From Candidatus Pantoea edessiphila (GTDB lineage Bacteria > Pseudomonadota > Gammaproteobacteria > Enterobacterales > Enterobacteriaceae), in the NCBI RefSeq assembly GCF_002933335.1, contig NZ_PDKS01000003.1:1-64000 (forward strand): DNA of 64,000 bases. The letters are read 5' to 3'. The position numbers were made by a program, and so were the translations under genes. Below the pieces are notes generated by a model, which worked only from the letters and a program-made list of their open reading frames with translations, ran no database searches and was not told the origin of the DNA. Shown here one piece after another: positions 24,271-32,736 of the stretch. The first letter of the stretch is position 1; every line of letters starts with the position of its first letter.

Positions 24271-25019
24271 ATGACAAATATTGTTTTTGGAATTAACGCT
24301 ATACAAATTATACAAAATATAAATATTAAAAATTTAAAAGAAGTTTTTATTGTCAAAAATACAAATAACTATCGTTTGCATTTATTACATTCATTACTAA
24401 AAAAAAAGGTGTTAAAATTAATTTAGTAGACCGCAAATATATTGACAGTAAATTAAAAAAAGGTGATAACCATCAAGGTATATTAGCAACAATTAAATAT
24501 ATAAATCAATATTCTGAAAACTTTCTTAAAAATATTATTGATGATGTAAAAAAACCATTATTATTAGTTCTAGACTGTATTACTGATCCTCATAATCTTG
24601 GTGCTTGTATACGTACTGCTGATGCAGCTGGAGTAAACGCGGTAATAGTACCAAAAAATCGCTCAGCTTCACTTAATGAAACAGTACAAAAAGTATCTAG
24701 TGGTGCTGCAGCACATGTACCATTAATAAGAGTTACAAATATATCTAGAACTTTATGCTTATTGCAAAAACACAATATTTTAGTTGTAGGTACTACAAAT
24801 ACATCAGAGTCTAATTTATATCAAAAGAAATTAAATCTTCCTTTAGCATTAGTAATGGGTTCAGAAAGTACTGGTATACGTTATTTAACTCGAAAGTATT
24901 GTGATGAATTAGTAAGTATTCCAATGTATGGTTGTATATCATCATTGAATGTATCAGTTGCAACTGGTATATGTTTGTTTGAAATAATGAGACAAGAAAA
25001 ATTTTACAATATCATTTAG
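24271..25019 (+). pseudogene. rlmB: 23S rRNA (Gm2251) 2'-O-methyltransferase, -1 frameshift in a poly(A) tract
   Basis: The ATG at 24271 opens the RlmB N-terminus (TNIVFGINAIQIIQ) and reads well to a run of nine A at 24399-24407. There the frame shifts: the first frame stops after a few codons, while the next frame continues with GVKINLVDRKYIDSK, LVLDCITDPHNLGACIRTADAAGV and SLNVSVATGICLFE to 25019. One extra A would restore a 249-residue protein (E. coli 243). No other lesion is seen and the SPOUT catalytic motifs are conserved. It may be a recent pseudogene or a gene rescued by RNA polymerase slippage on the A-run; a sequencing error is the third option. Confidence 0.9.
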
Positions 25020-25115
25020 ATAATTAAAATCAGCAAAAATTTTATATCATGATATTATATAATTATATATAATTTTACTATTTAAAATATTATTGATATA
25101 ATTAATTTTTATGTT

Positions 25116-25155
25116 TAAATTATAATTGTTTAATAAATAATTAAACTATAATTTA
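25116..25155. repeat. Imperfect inverted repeat upstream of rpsF
   Basis: TAAATTATA (25116-25124) and GTTTAA (25128-25133) pair with 25141-25155 (TTAAACTATAATTTA) around a 7-base loop, 15 pairs with one 3-base bulge. It lies between rlmB and the ribosomal protein operon and could be a terminator or leader element. Confidence 0.5.
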
Positions 25156-25171
25156 TTAGTCATTGATTTAT

Positions 25172-25200
25172 TTGTTTAATACTAATATCTTATTTATATT
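25172..25200 (+). promoter_or_regulatory. Possible sigma-70 promoter of rpsF-rpsR-rplI
   Basis: TTGTTT (25172-25177), 17 bases, TATATT (25195-25200), about 80 bases before rpsF. Position and spacing are right, but such matches are frequent in this AT-rich DNA. Confidence 0.35.
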
Positions 25201-25279
25201 TTAAAATCGTTCCTTGCTTCTAACAGTACTTTAAAGTTAATCTAATATAAGAAGCTATAAACCTTAAGGAGCAACTACA

Positions 25280-25675
25280 ATGCGTCATTATGAAGTTGTG
25301 TTGATGGTACATCCTGATCAAAGTGAACAGGTTTCAACCATGATAGAGCAATATACCAAGTACATAAATAAAGCTAAAGGGATAATACATCGTCTTGAAG
25401 ATTGGCGTCGTCGTCAATTAGCTTATCCAATTCATAATATTAATAAAGCTCATTATGTTTTGCTTAATATTGAAATACCTCAGGAATCAATAAAAGAACT
25501 AGAAAATAGCCTGAGATTAAATGATGCCATACTACGTAGTATGGTTATACGGGTAAAAAATGCAATAACTGAGCCGTCTTGTATAATTAAAATAAAAGAT
25601 GAACGTCGAAATAAACGCGAAGACTTGACTAATGAAACTAATATTTCATCTGAAATTCAAGATTCTGAAGAGTAA
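25280..25675 (+). CDS. rpsF: 30S ribosomal protein S6
   Basis: S6 binds S18 on the 30S platform. The 131 residues (E. coli 135) begin [18 protein letters not shown] and include [16 protein letters not shown] and the acidic C-terminal tail (ending DSEE), a place for RimK-type glutamylation in E. coli. AAGGAG lies 8 bases before the ATG. First of the S6-S18-L9 operon; priB, between rpsF and rpsR in E. coli, is missing, leaving a 125-base gap. Confidence 0.98.
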   Translation: MRHYEVVLMVHPDQSEQVSTMIEQYTKYINKAKGIIHRLEDWRRRQLAYPIHNINKAHYVLLNIEIPQESIKELENSLRLNDAILRSMVIRVKNAITEPSCIIKIKDERRNKREDLTNETNISSEIQDSEE

Positions 25676-25800
25676 TTTCCTCATTATTTAATATTTCATT
25701 AATAGTTCTATATTGGCATAATCATAAAAAAATTAGATATCTATATGTTAAATAATAAAATTATAATAACATAAATTAATATATTCAAAGGATAAATTAT

Positions 25801-26028
25801 ATGACACGTTATTTTCGCCGCCGTAAATTCTGCCGTTTCACTGTAGAAGGTATTAATGAAATAGATTATAAAGATATTATTATGCTTAAAAATTATATTA
25901 CTGAAAACGGTAAGATAGTGCCAAGCCGTATTACTGGTACATGCGCAAAATATCAACGTCAATTATCTAGAGCAATTAAACGCGCGCGTTATTTATCTTT
26001 AATACCCTATACTGACCGTCACAAGTAA
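25801..26028 (+). CDS. rpsR: 30S ribosomal protein S18
   Basis: The 75-residue length equals E. coli S18. The sequence runs [18 protein letters not shown], then [13 protein letters not shown] and a basic C-terminus with [20 protein letters not shown] precedes the ATG. It sits between rpsF and rplI in the conserved operon. Confidence 0.98.
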   Translation: MTRYFRRRKFCRFTVEGINEIDYKDIIMLKNYITENGKIVPSRITGTCAKYQRQLSRAIKRARYLSLIPYTDRHK

Positions 26029-26076
26029 TAGTTTCTATTTTTACAAAAATATTTATACGATTTGGTGGATTATATA

Positions 26077-26526
26077 GTGAAAATTATCGTTATTGATAAA
26101 ATAAATAAACTAGGTAACATTGGTGATATAGTTAATGTTAAATCTGGATATGCTCGAAATTTTTTAGTACCAAAAGGAAAAGCTCTGATTGCTACTAAAA
26201 AAAACATTGATTTATTTGAGATAAATCAAAAAAACATGCAAGCTAAATTAGCTGAAAATATAATTTTTGCACAAGATAGAGCAGAAAAAATCAGACAATT
26301 AGGCATAGTTACAATTAAGGCCAAAGCAGGAGAGAAAGGTAAACTTTTTGGCTCTATTGGTATACGTAATATTGCCGATGCTATTACTTCTTTAGGAGTT
26401 AATATTACCAAAAGTGAAATAAGATTACCAAATGGCACGTTACGTACAATAGGGAAACATGAAATTTATCTTCATTTACATAATGATATATCAGAAAAAT
26501 TAATTGTAAATATTATAACCTGCTAA
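26077..26526 (+). CDS. rplI: 50S ribosomal protein L9
   Basis: L9 has two RNA-binding domains joined by a long helix. The chosen start is a GTG at 26077 with GGTGGA (26064-26069) 7 bases upstream; this gives 149 residues, the E. coli length, beginning with the expected xKIIVIDKINKLGNIGD. A TTG at 26062 in the same frame would add five residues and overlaps the ribosome site. NVKSGYARNFLVPKGKA and GKLFGSIG are conserved. Confidence 0.97.
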   Translation: MKIIVIDKINKLGNIGDIVNVKSGYARNFLVPKGKALIATKKNIDLFEINQKNMQAKLAENIIFAQDRAEKIRQLGIVTIKAKAGEKGKLFGSIGIRNIADAITSLGVNITKSEIRLPNGTLRTIGKHEIYLHLHNDISEKLIVNIITC

Positions 26527-26610
26527 TTTAAGTGGTTCATATTAGGATGTTATTAATAAATTATATTGGTTAATAATTTATCCTTCTATAATACTATTAT
26601 AAAACAGTAT

Positions 26611-27390
26611 ATGAATGAAAATGAAAAAAATATAATAAAAAATATTTGTGTTTTAGCTCGATTAGCTGGTGATGCTATTATGAGTATATATAACAACAAT
26701 ATTAATTGTAAAATTAATAAAAAAAATGATAAATCACCAGTGACAAATGCTGATATTAAATCAAACGATATAATAATTAGAGGGTTAAGTAGTTTAACAC
26801 CCTCAATTCCTATATTATCAGAAGAAAATTTGATTCCGTGGGAAGTCCGCAAAAATTGGCAAGTGTATTGGTTAATAGATCCTTTAGATGGAACAAAAGA
26901 ATTTATTAAGCATAATGGTGAATTTACTATTAATATTGCTTTGATTGAACAAGGAATACCTAAATTAGGAGTTGTTTACGCGCCAGCACTAAATGCTATG
27001 TATTATGCTATACAAGGAAAAGCATGGAAAATGTTAGATGGCAAGCCTATAAAACAAATTCATTCCTGTTATATATATCCTCCTTCAGTAGCAGTAAGTC
27101 GTTCACATAACTGTATGAATGAAATGAATGAATTTTTACTTGGTTTAAATAATTATAATATTATTAAAATCGGATCATCTCTTAAATTTTGCTTAATAGC
27201 TGAAGGAAAAATACAATTTTATCCAAGATTTAGTTTTACCAATATTTGGGATACGGGAGCAGGACATGCAATAGCCTTAGCTGCTGGAGCACATATTCAT
27301 GATTGGAATGGAAAAACATTAAATTATATACCACGTCAATCATTATTAAATCCAAAATTTTTAGTATCTGTTAATTCATGTTATTTATGA
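26611..27390 (+). CDS. cysQ: 3'(2'),5'-bisphosphate nucleotidase CysQ
   Basis: CysQ hydrolyses 3'-phosphoadenosine 5'-phosphate (PAP), which links to sulfate assimilation and protects Orn and other RNases from PAP. The inositol monophosphatase-type metal motifs are present: LSEEN, DPLDGTKEFI and WDTGAGHAIA. The start is uncertain: the ATG at 26611 gives 259 residues (E. coli 246) and aligns better than the TTG at 26566 (274 residues), which lies too far from its AGGA. It ends 2 bases before the convergent ppa. Confidence 0.95.
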   Translation: MNENEKNIIKNICVLARLAGDAIMSIYNNNINCKINKKNDKSPVTNADIKSNDIIIRGLSSLTPSIPILSEENLIPWEVRKNWQVYWLIDPLDGTKEFIKHNGEFTINIALIEQGIPKLGVVYAPALNAMYYAIQGKAWKMLDGKPIKQIHSCYIYPPSVAVSRSHNCMNEMNEFLLGLNNYNIIKIGSSLKFCLIAEGKIQFYPRFSFTNIWDTGAGHAIALAAGAHIHDWNGKTLNYIPRQSLLNPKFLVSVNSCYL

Positions 27391-27392
27391 TT

Positions 27393-27920
27393 TTATTTTT
27401 TAAATCGCTGAATAGAAGAAACAATTTCATTTTTAGCTGTTTCAGCATCATCCCAACCAATTATTTTTGTCCATTTTCCTGTTTCTAGATCTTTATAATG
27501 TGTAAAAAAATGTACTATTTGAGCACATAACAGATCAGGAAGATCTTTCACATTATAAATGTGATCGTATTCTTTAGATATCGTAGTATGTGGAACAGCA
27601 ATTAATTTAAAATCTTCACCGGAATCATCTATCATTTTTAGCATCCCTACAGGACGAGATCTGATCACAGATTTTGATTTTAATGGATAAGGGGTAGGTA
27701 CTAATACATCAATAGGATCTCCATCAAGAGATAGAGTTTTATTGATATATCCATAATTGCAAGGATAAAACATACTAGTTAACATAAAACGATCTACAAA
27801 TAAAACACTTGATTTTTTATCTATTTCATATTTAATTGGATTATCATTTGCAGGTATTTCAATAATAACATAAATATCATCAGGTATGTGTAAACCAGCT
27901 GAAACATTGTGTATGCTCAT
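27393..27920 (-). CDS. ppa: Inorganic pyrophosphatase
   Basis: Hydrolyses pyrophosphate and pulls biosynthesis forward. The 175 residues (E. coli 176) keep [14 protein letters not shown] with metal ligands Asp66, Asp68 and Asp71, the FYPCNYGYI segment, [10 protein letters not shown] and SKEYDHI. No changed key residue was seen. The ribosome site GAGGT lies before the ATG on the minus strand. Linked to cysQ as in E. coli. Confidence 0.98.
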   Translation of the reverse strand: MSIHNVSAGLHIPDDIYVIIEIPANDNPIKYEIDKKSSVLFVDRFMLTSMFYPCNYGYINKTLSLDGDPIDVLVPTPYPLKSKSVIRSRPVGMLKMIDDSGEDFKLIAVPHTTISKEYDHIYNVKDLPDLLCAQIVHFFTHYKDLETGKWTKIIGWDDAETAKNEIVSSIQRFKK

Positions 27921-27980
27921 TCTATATATACCTCTACCTCTAAATATAAACTCAACACATCATTATAACATATTTATAAA

Positions 27981-28020
27981 AATAATTAATAAATATTTTT
28001 ATAAAAATTTATTAATTATT
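27981..28020. repeat. Perfect 14-bp inverted repeat, 12-nt loop
   Basis: AATAATTAATAAAT (27981-27994) pairs with 28007-28020. The right arm abuts the -35 element of the rnpB promoter and the left arm is 60 bases upstream of ppa, so it is in a divergent promoter region. Confidence 0.75.
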
Positions 28021-28049
28021 ATGACATAAAAAATAAAATATGATATTAT
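28021..28049 (+). promoter_or_regulatory. Sigma-70 promoter of rnpB
   Basis: ATGACA (28021-28026), a 17-base spacer, TATTAT (28044-28049); the RNA begins about 9 bases later at the 5' strand of its P1 stem. The fit of position, spacing and both hexamers makes this the most convincing promoter in the window. Confidence 0.7.
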
Positions 28050-28057
28050 ATTATCAT

Positions 28058-28433
28058 AAAGTCAACTAGGCAATCGCCGCTTTTTATGTCCATTTAAAAA
28101 GGATAATAAAAAGAGGAGGAAAGTCCGGGCTCCTAGGGTAGGGTGCCAGGTAACACCTGGGAAGTGAAAGCTTACGAATAGTGCAACAGAAAAAAAACCG
28201 CTTATTGTTCATTTATGAATAAGCAAGTAAGGGTGAAAAGGTGTGGTAAGAGCGCACCGCTCGACTGGTAACAGTCCGTGGCAATGTAAACTCCACCTGG
28301 AGCAAGGCCAAATAGAGGTTTTTTATAAGGTATGACCCGTACTAAACCTGGGTAGGCTGCTTGAATCAATAAGCGATTATTGATCTAGATGAATGATTGC
28401 CCTCGACAGAACCCGGCTTACCGGTTGGCTTTT
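28058..28433 (+). ncRNA. rnpB: RNase P RNA (M1 RNA, class A)
   Basis: The catalytic RNA that matures tRNA 5' ends. About 376 nt (E. coli 377). Universal segments are present: GAGGAAAGTCCGGGCTCC (CR-I), GGGTGCCAGGTAAC, AGTGCAACAGA, GTAAGAGCGCACCG, CTGGTAACAGTCCGTGG, AACTCCACC, GGAGCAAGGCCAAATAG, GGGTAGGCTGCTTGA and GACAGAACCCGGCTTA. The ends are set by P1 pairing, AAAGTCAAC at 28058 with GTTGGCTTT ending at 28432. P3 and P12 are AU-rich compared with E. coli. The protein partner rnpA is not in the window. Confidence 0.98.
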
Positions 28434-28444
28434 AATTACTAATA

Positions 28445-28747
28445 TTAAACAAACTTAATAATGAATCTAATGAAATACCTTACAATTTTATAAATAATAT
28501 AGATTCCTAAATATCCGAATTTAATAGATCTTATTATTAAATTAAATGTGTGAAATCTAGTACAAAATATTAACAATATACTACTACCAATAAGTAAATA
28601 TTTTTTTATACTCATTAGACTGTTCCAATAATTATCATATTTTGACATTACTGTAATCCATTTTCTTTTTAATTCTAATAAATTCATGCGTTGCTTATTT
28701 ATTTCATTACATATCGAATTTATCGATTTAAACTTTTGATATTGCAT
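28445..28747 (-). CDS. yqjK: YqjK-like small membrane protein
   Basis: The 100 residues (E. coli YqjK 99) align along the length: INKQRMNLLELKRKWI, KYDNYWNSLMSIKKYLLIGSS and a C-terminal hydrophobic/basic half. One membrane helix at about 50-65. Function unknown in E. coli. The start codon overlaps the yqjE stop by one base, and the gene ends 11 bases from the convergent rnpB. Retention of this poorly known pair in a reduced genome suggests a useful role. Confidence 0.88.
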   Translation of the reverse strand: MQYQKFKSINSICNEINKQRMNLLELKRKWITVMSKYDNYWNSLMSIKKYLLIGSSILLIFCTRFHTFNLIIRSIKFGYLGIYIIYKIVRYFIRFIIKFV

Positions 28748-29142
28748 TAATTTTTATCCTTAAGTATGCTCTGATCAGTTTTTAGTTCTTTACAAGAATA
28801 TTTTAAGACAGTAGATTCTCTGAATTTTCTAAAAGTTCTTAATCCAAAAAAGAATGAAAATAAAAATAAAACAACACTCATTGTAGTCATAGTCATAATT
28901 CGGTATTGTGGTTTCACAGACCAAACTACTACCATTAACAGACAACAACCTCCAAAAAAAATAAACATAAACATTATTAAAATCATTAGTAAAATTTGTA
29001 AAATTTTAGATTTTTCCTCTTCTATTTCTGCACTTGCTAAATGCAACCTTGTCTCAATCATTTCTATAATTTTAGTAATAATATCTTGAGTTATTTCTAT
29101 AATACTGCTACTAGGGATTTGTTTGTTTTTTGAAGTATCCAT
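28747..29142 (-). CDS. yqjE: YqjE-like phage-holin III superfamily membrane protein
   Basis: The 131 residues (E. coli 134) match by IIEMIETRLHLASAEIEEEKSKI at about 24-46, two membrane helices (about 50-75 and 85-108), VKPQYRIM between them, and a charged tail. In E. coli it lies in yqjCDEK; YqjD is a ribosome-associated inner membrane protein, and the absent yqjD means any joint role has changed. The molecular function is unknown. Confidence 0.9.
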   Translation of the reverse strand: MDTSKNKQIPSSSIIEITQDIITKIIEMIETRLHLASAEIEEEKSKILQILLMILIMFMFIFFGGCCLLMVVVWSVKPQYRIMTMTTMSVVLFLFSFFFGLRTFRKFRESTVLKYSCKELKTDQSILKDKN

Positions 29143-29435
29143 AATAATGTCTTAATATAATATCAAATAATAAAAACTTGTTTCCGCTTAATATTAATTT
29201 TTTAATAAGGCGATACAATATTTATTAATATGTATCATTACAACATTTATATCCGATATCAAAACATAAGAGTAGCCTCTACTATTACAGTTTTTAATGC
29301 TCTTTATTATTGTTTAAATATAAAAAATTAAATAATAATAAATTATATACATTGGTAGCAAAAAATTCAAAGCAAATTGATGTTTATTATTAAATAATAA
29401 ATGTTCATTACTTATGTAATAATATAAAATATATT

Positions 29436-30116
29436 TTATAGCTTATTTTTTATTTTGTTTTTATTGAATTTATGTTTGCGATATAACACTACTAGTAAAC
29501 TTATTATACCAAAAAATAGTAATATTAATGGTAATAATATTAATACAAACATTAGTTTATCTTCATAATGAATAAAAATCTTTGTTTGACTCAATACGAA
29601 TCCTATAGTAACAAGTATTGAAACCCATAATAATCCACTAATCCAATTAAAAAACTGAAAACGGATGTTATTTAATCCAGACATTCCTGCAATAGTCGGT
29701 AATAAAGTACGCACAAAAGCTATGAACCTTCCGATTAGTAACGCAGCTAGTCCATGACGATAAAAAAGGCTATATGCACGTTGGTGATATGTATTAGGCA
29801 GTTGTGAAAGCCATTTTTGTACTATTACGGTATTACCTAACCATTTACCTTGCATATAACTGATCCAATAACCTAAACCAGCACTAGTACTAAGAATAAT
29901 AATTATAAGTGTAAAATTAACTATTCCCTTACCAACAAGAACACCAACTAAAATTAATAGACTATCTCCTGGTAAAAAAGCTGCTGGTAGTAAGCCATTT
30001 TCCAAAAATATAATTACAAATAAAACTCCGTAAAGAAACCACATTATAGATGGATCTGATAAAGTATTATAATCTTTCTGCCATAAAGCATGTAATAAAG
30101 TTTGTAAAATATTCAT
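29436..30116 (-). CDS. yqjA: DedA family membrane protein YqjA
   Basis: DedA proteins are inner membrane transporters linked to recycling of undecaprenyl phosphate or lipids and to proton homeostasis; E. coli YqjA is redundant with YghB. The 226 residues (E. coli 220) have LENGLLPAAFLPGDSLLILVG and GRFIAFVRTLLPTIAGMSGL, the two conserved DedA motifs with acidic and arginine residues, and about five membrane helices. A 293-base gap separates it from yqjE. Confidence 0.95.
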   Translation of the reverse strand: MNILQTLLHALWQKDYNTLSDPSIMWFLYGVLFVIIFLENGLLPAAFLPGDSLLILVGVLVGKGIVNFTLIIIILSTSAGLGYWISYMQGKWLGNTVIVQKWLSQLPNTYHQRAYSLFYRHGLAALLIGRFIAFVRTLLPTIAGMSGLNNIRFQFFNWISGLLWVSILVTIGFVLSQTKIFIHYEDKLMFVLILLPLILLFFGIISLLVVLYRKHKFNKNKIKNKL

Positions 30117-30186
30117 TTATACTTCCTAAATTATTCATCAAATAATTTTTCATATAAAATGACGTTTTATATCCATAGGATTATTT

Positions 30187-30200
30187 TGTACTATAGTACA
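30187..30200. promoter_or_regulatory. 14-bp palindrome upstream of yqjA, operator-like
   Basis: TGTACTATAGTACA is perfectly symmetric and richer in GC than its surroundings. It lies 71 bases before the yqjA start codon, a normal place for an operator or promoter. No regulator can be named from sequence alone. Confidence 0.3.
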
Positions 30201-30367
30201 TTTTGCCGAAATAGCAGAAAGTTATATAAAAAACTAAAGTTTATAAAATTAATTTTTAGTTAATTTGTTTATTTTCATAAAAAATATATAACATATAATA
30301 TAAATTATTTAAATAACTGATTGATAATAAATTATTTTTATGTTTTATTTAAAATAATATTAATTGT

Positions 30368-30399
30368 ATATTAAAAATTATAAAAATAATTTTTAATAT
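30368..30399. repeat. Perfect 14-bp inverted repeat, 4-nt loop
   Basis: ATATTAAAAATTAT (30368-30381) and its complement (30386-30399) around AAAA. On the minus strand it lies about 84 bases after the tRNA-Ile gene, so it could be that transcript's 3' hairpin, though no T-tract follows. Confidence 0.7.
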
Positions 30400-30482
30400 T
30401 TATTAATTTAATAATTATGAAAGATAAATTTAACAATTAATGAAAGGATTGTATGTTTAAAAGTTATTATCATTAATAATAA

Positions 30483-30555
30483 TGGCCCCTGCTGGATTTG
30501 AACCAGCGACCAAGCGATTATGAGTCGCCTGCTCTAACCACTGAGCTAAGGGGCC
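30483..30555 (-). tRNA. ileX: tRNA-Ile2 (anticodon CAU, lysidine type)
   Basis: The 73-base gene on the minus strand is almost identical to E. coli ileX: GGCCCCTTAGCTCAGTGG at the 5' end, anticodon loop CTCATAA with CAU (complement at 30520-30522), and the T arm GGTTCAAATCC. The neighbour is rpoD, as in E. coli. The CAU anticodon must be changed to lysidine-AU by TilS to read AUA, a common codon in this genome. Unlike E. coli, no CCA is encoded: the discriminator A is followed by TTATT. Confidence 0.95.
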
Positions 30556-30713
30556 CAAGGCTAAATAATGATTTTATTTTTCAGTAAAATAAAATTTTAT
30601 CTGCAGATGTAACAAATTTATTTACAAATATACTTAAAAATAATCAATATTATTTATTAAATAACTAATCATAACATAAAAAAAAAAATATTACAGCTAG
30701 TTAGAGGAAAATT

Positions 30714-32540
30714 TTAATCATCTAAAAAACTTCGCAAAATATCACAACGACTAGGATGACGTAATTTACGTAATGCTTTTGCTTCTATTTGTCTAATACG
30801 CTCTCTAGTAACATCAAATTGTTTACCTACTTCTTCTAAAGTATGATCAGTATTCATATCTATACCAAAGCGCATTCTCAATACTTTGGCTTCGCGAGTA
30901 GTAAGACCAGCAAGTATATCATGCGTTGCTAAGCGTAAACTTGCAGCAGTTGCCGAATCTAAAGGTAATTCTAAAGTAGTATCCTCAATAAAATCACCTA
31001 AATGTGAATCTTCATCATCACCAATTGGAGTTTCCATAGATATTGGTTCTTTTGCTATTTTTAACACTTTTCGAATTTTATCTTCAGAAATCAACATACG
31101 TTCAGATAATTCTTCCGGTGTCGGCTCTCGGCCTATTTCTTGTAACATTTTGCGAGAAATACGATTTAACTTATTAATGGTTTCAATCATATGTACAGGA
31201 ATTCTAATTGTTCGTGCCTGATCAGCAATAGAACGAGTAATTGCTTGTCTAATCCACCATGTCGCATAAGTAGAAAACTTATAACCTCTTCTATATTCGA
31301 ATTTATCTACTGCTTTCATTAAACCTATATTGCCTTCTTGAATTAAATCTAAAAATTGCAAACCACGATTAGTATATTTTTTTGCAATTGAAATAACTAA
31401 ACGAAGATTAGCTTCTATCATTTCTTTTTTAGCTCTTCTAGCTTTAGCTTCTCCTATAGACATACGTTTATTAATATCTTTTATTTGATATACACTTAAT
31501 CCTGTTTCTTGTTCTATTTCAAGTAATTTTTGTATAGAATTTAAAATATCATTTTTATATTCCAAAATTTTTTCAGACCAAGGTTTGTTTATTATTATGG
31601 CATTTTTAAGCCAATTTTGATTTGTTTCGTTTCCAGAAAATAATTTAATAAAGCTTTTCTTAGGCATTTTACAGAGAGTTACGCAAAACTTCATAATTAT
31701 ACGTTCTTGAAGACGAATACGTTCAATCATATTACGCATATTATTTACTAAATAATCAAATTGTTTTGGTACTAGACGAAATTCTTTAAATATATCTGAA
31801 AGTTTTCTAATTTTAGAAACAACATCTACATGATTACGGTTGTTAATTTTAATTGCAGTTCTAGTAATTTCGTATTGAGTTCTTAGAGCTAAAAATTTTT
31901 CTCGAGCTAATTCTGGATCTATATTTTCATTATGTTCATCATTTTCATCACAATCTTCTTTGCAATCTTTATCACATAACTCTGATTCTATATATGCAGA
32001 TATGGGTGTTAAATCTGCTGTTACATTAGGGTCAACAAAATTTATTATTAAATCAGATAATTTATATTCTCCTAACTCAACTTTATCATATTGATCTAGG
32101 AGGTAAGTAATTGCTTCGGGATATTCAGCTACCGAACATTGAACTTGATTAATTCCTTCTTCTATTCTTTTAGCAATATCAATTTCTCCTTCACGAGTAA
32201 GTAATCCAACTGTACCCATTTCACGCATATACATACGAACTGGATCAGTAGTGCGACCAATTTCAGATTCAACGGTTGATAATACTTGAGCAGCAGCTTC
32301 CTCTAACGCATCATCATAAGTACTAGAATTGCTTTCATTCAATATTAAATCGTCAGCATCAGGAGCTTTTTCAACTACCTGAATTCCCATATCATTAATT
32401 GTTTGAATTATATCTGCAATTTGATCGGAATCATTAATATCTTCTGGCAGATGATCATTAACTTCAGCATAAGTTAAATATCCTTGCTCCTTGCCTCTGG
32501 TAATAAGAATTTTAAGCTGAGACTGTGAATTTTGTTCCAT
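30714..32540 (-). CDS. rpoD: RNA polymerase primary sigma factor RpoD (sigma-70)
   Basis: Directs RNA polymerase to housekeeping promoters. The 608 residues (E. coli 613) contain region 1.1 (about 1-80), region 1.2, the non-conserved acidic insert near 190-215, the perfectly conserved region 2 ([35 protein letters not shown]), region 3 and region 4.2 helix-turn-helix [20 protein letters not shown]. Last gene of rpsU-dnaG-rpoD. A second sigma factor, RpoH, is also present. Confidence 0.98.
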   Translation of the reverse strand: MEQNSQSQLKILITRGKEQGYLTYAEVNDHLPEDINDSDQIADIIQTINDMGIQVVEKAPDADDLILNESNSSTYDDALEEAAAQVLSTVESEIGRTTDPVRMYMREMGTVGLLTREGEIDIAKRIEEGINQVQCSVAEYPEAITYLLDQYDKVELGEYKLSDLIINFVDPNVTADLTPISAYIESELCDKDCKEDCDENDEHNENIDPELAREKFLALRTQYEITRTAIKINNRNHVDVVSKIRKLSDIFKEFRLVPKQFDYLVNNMRNMIERIRLQERIIMKFCVTLCKMPKKSFIKLFSGNETNQNWLKNAIIINKPWSEKILEYKNDILNSIQKLLEIEQETGLSVYQIKDINKRMSIGEAKARRAKKEMIEANLRLVISIAKKYTNRGLQFLDLIQEGNIGLMKAVDKFEYRRGYKFSTYATWWIRQAITRSIADQARTIRIPVHMIETINKLNRISRKMLQEIGREPTPEELSERMLISEDKIRKVLKIAKEPISMETPIGDDEDSHLGDFIEDTTLELPLDSATAASLRLATHDILAGLTTREAKVLRMRFGIDMNTDHTLEEVGKQFDVTRERIRQIEAKALRKLRHPSRCDILRSFLDD

Positions 32541-32658
32541 AAGACGGTATCTAAACTCCTGTTAATTAAATTGATATCTATTGGTTACGAGCTAACTTGT
32601 GGCTCATAAATGAAGCAAGAGTACTACCTCTAGCAGAACAATATTTAAATGAAACAAG

Positions 32659-32684
32659 GCTTAAACGGTGATTAATCGTTTAGC
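32659..32684 (-). terminator. Hairpin between dnaG and rpoD (possible terminator or processing site)
   Basis: GCTTAAACG (32659-32667) pairs with CGTTTAGC (32677-32684) with one bulged T and a 9-base loop. In E. coli the dnaG-rpoD junction holds a hairpin at which the operon mRNA is processed; this hairpin is at the same place, which supports a role in setting DnaG and RpoD levels. Confidence 0.45.
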
Positions 32685-32736
32685 ATGTTAGTAAATTTAT
32701 TAAAATGAATTATAATTTCAAAAACTACAAAATAAG

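Larger units (their letters stand above)
30117..30482. other. Intergenic region yqjA to tRNA-Ile
   Basis: About 365 AT-rich bases. It contains a 14-bp perfect palindrome TGTACTATAGTACA (30187-30200), 70 bases upstream of yqjA, and the inverted repeat 30368-30399. No reading frame or RNA gene is visible. Confidence 0.5.

Noticed and set aside
25676-25800. Remnant of priB between rpsF and rpsR
   Set aside because: The 125 bases are too short and show no PriB-like residues.
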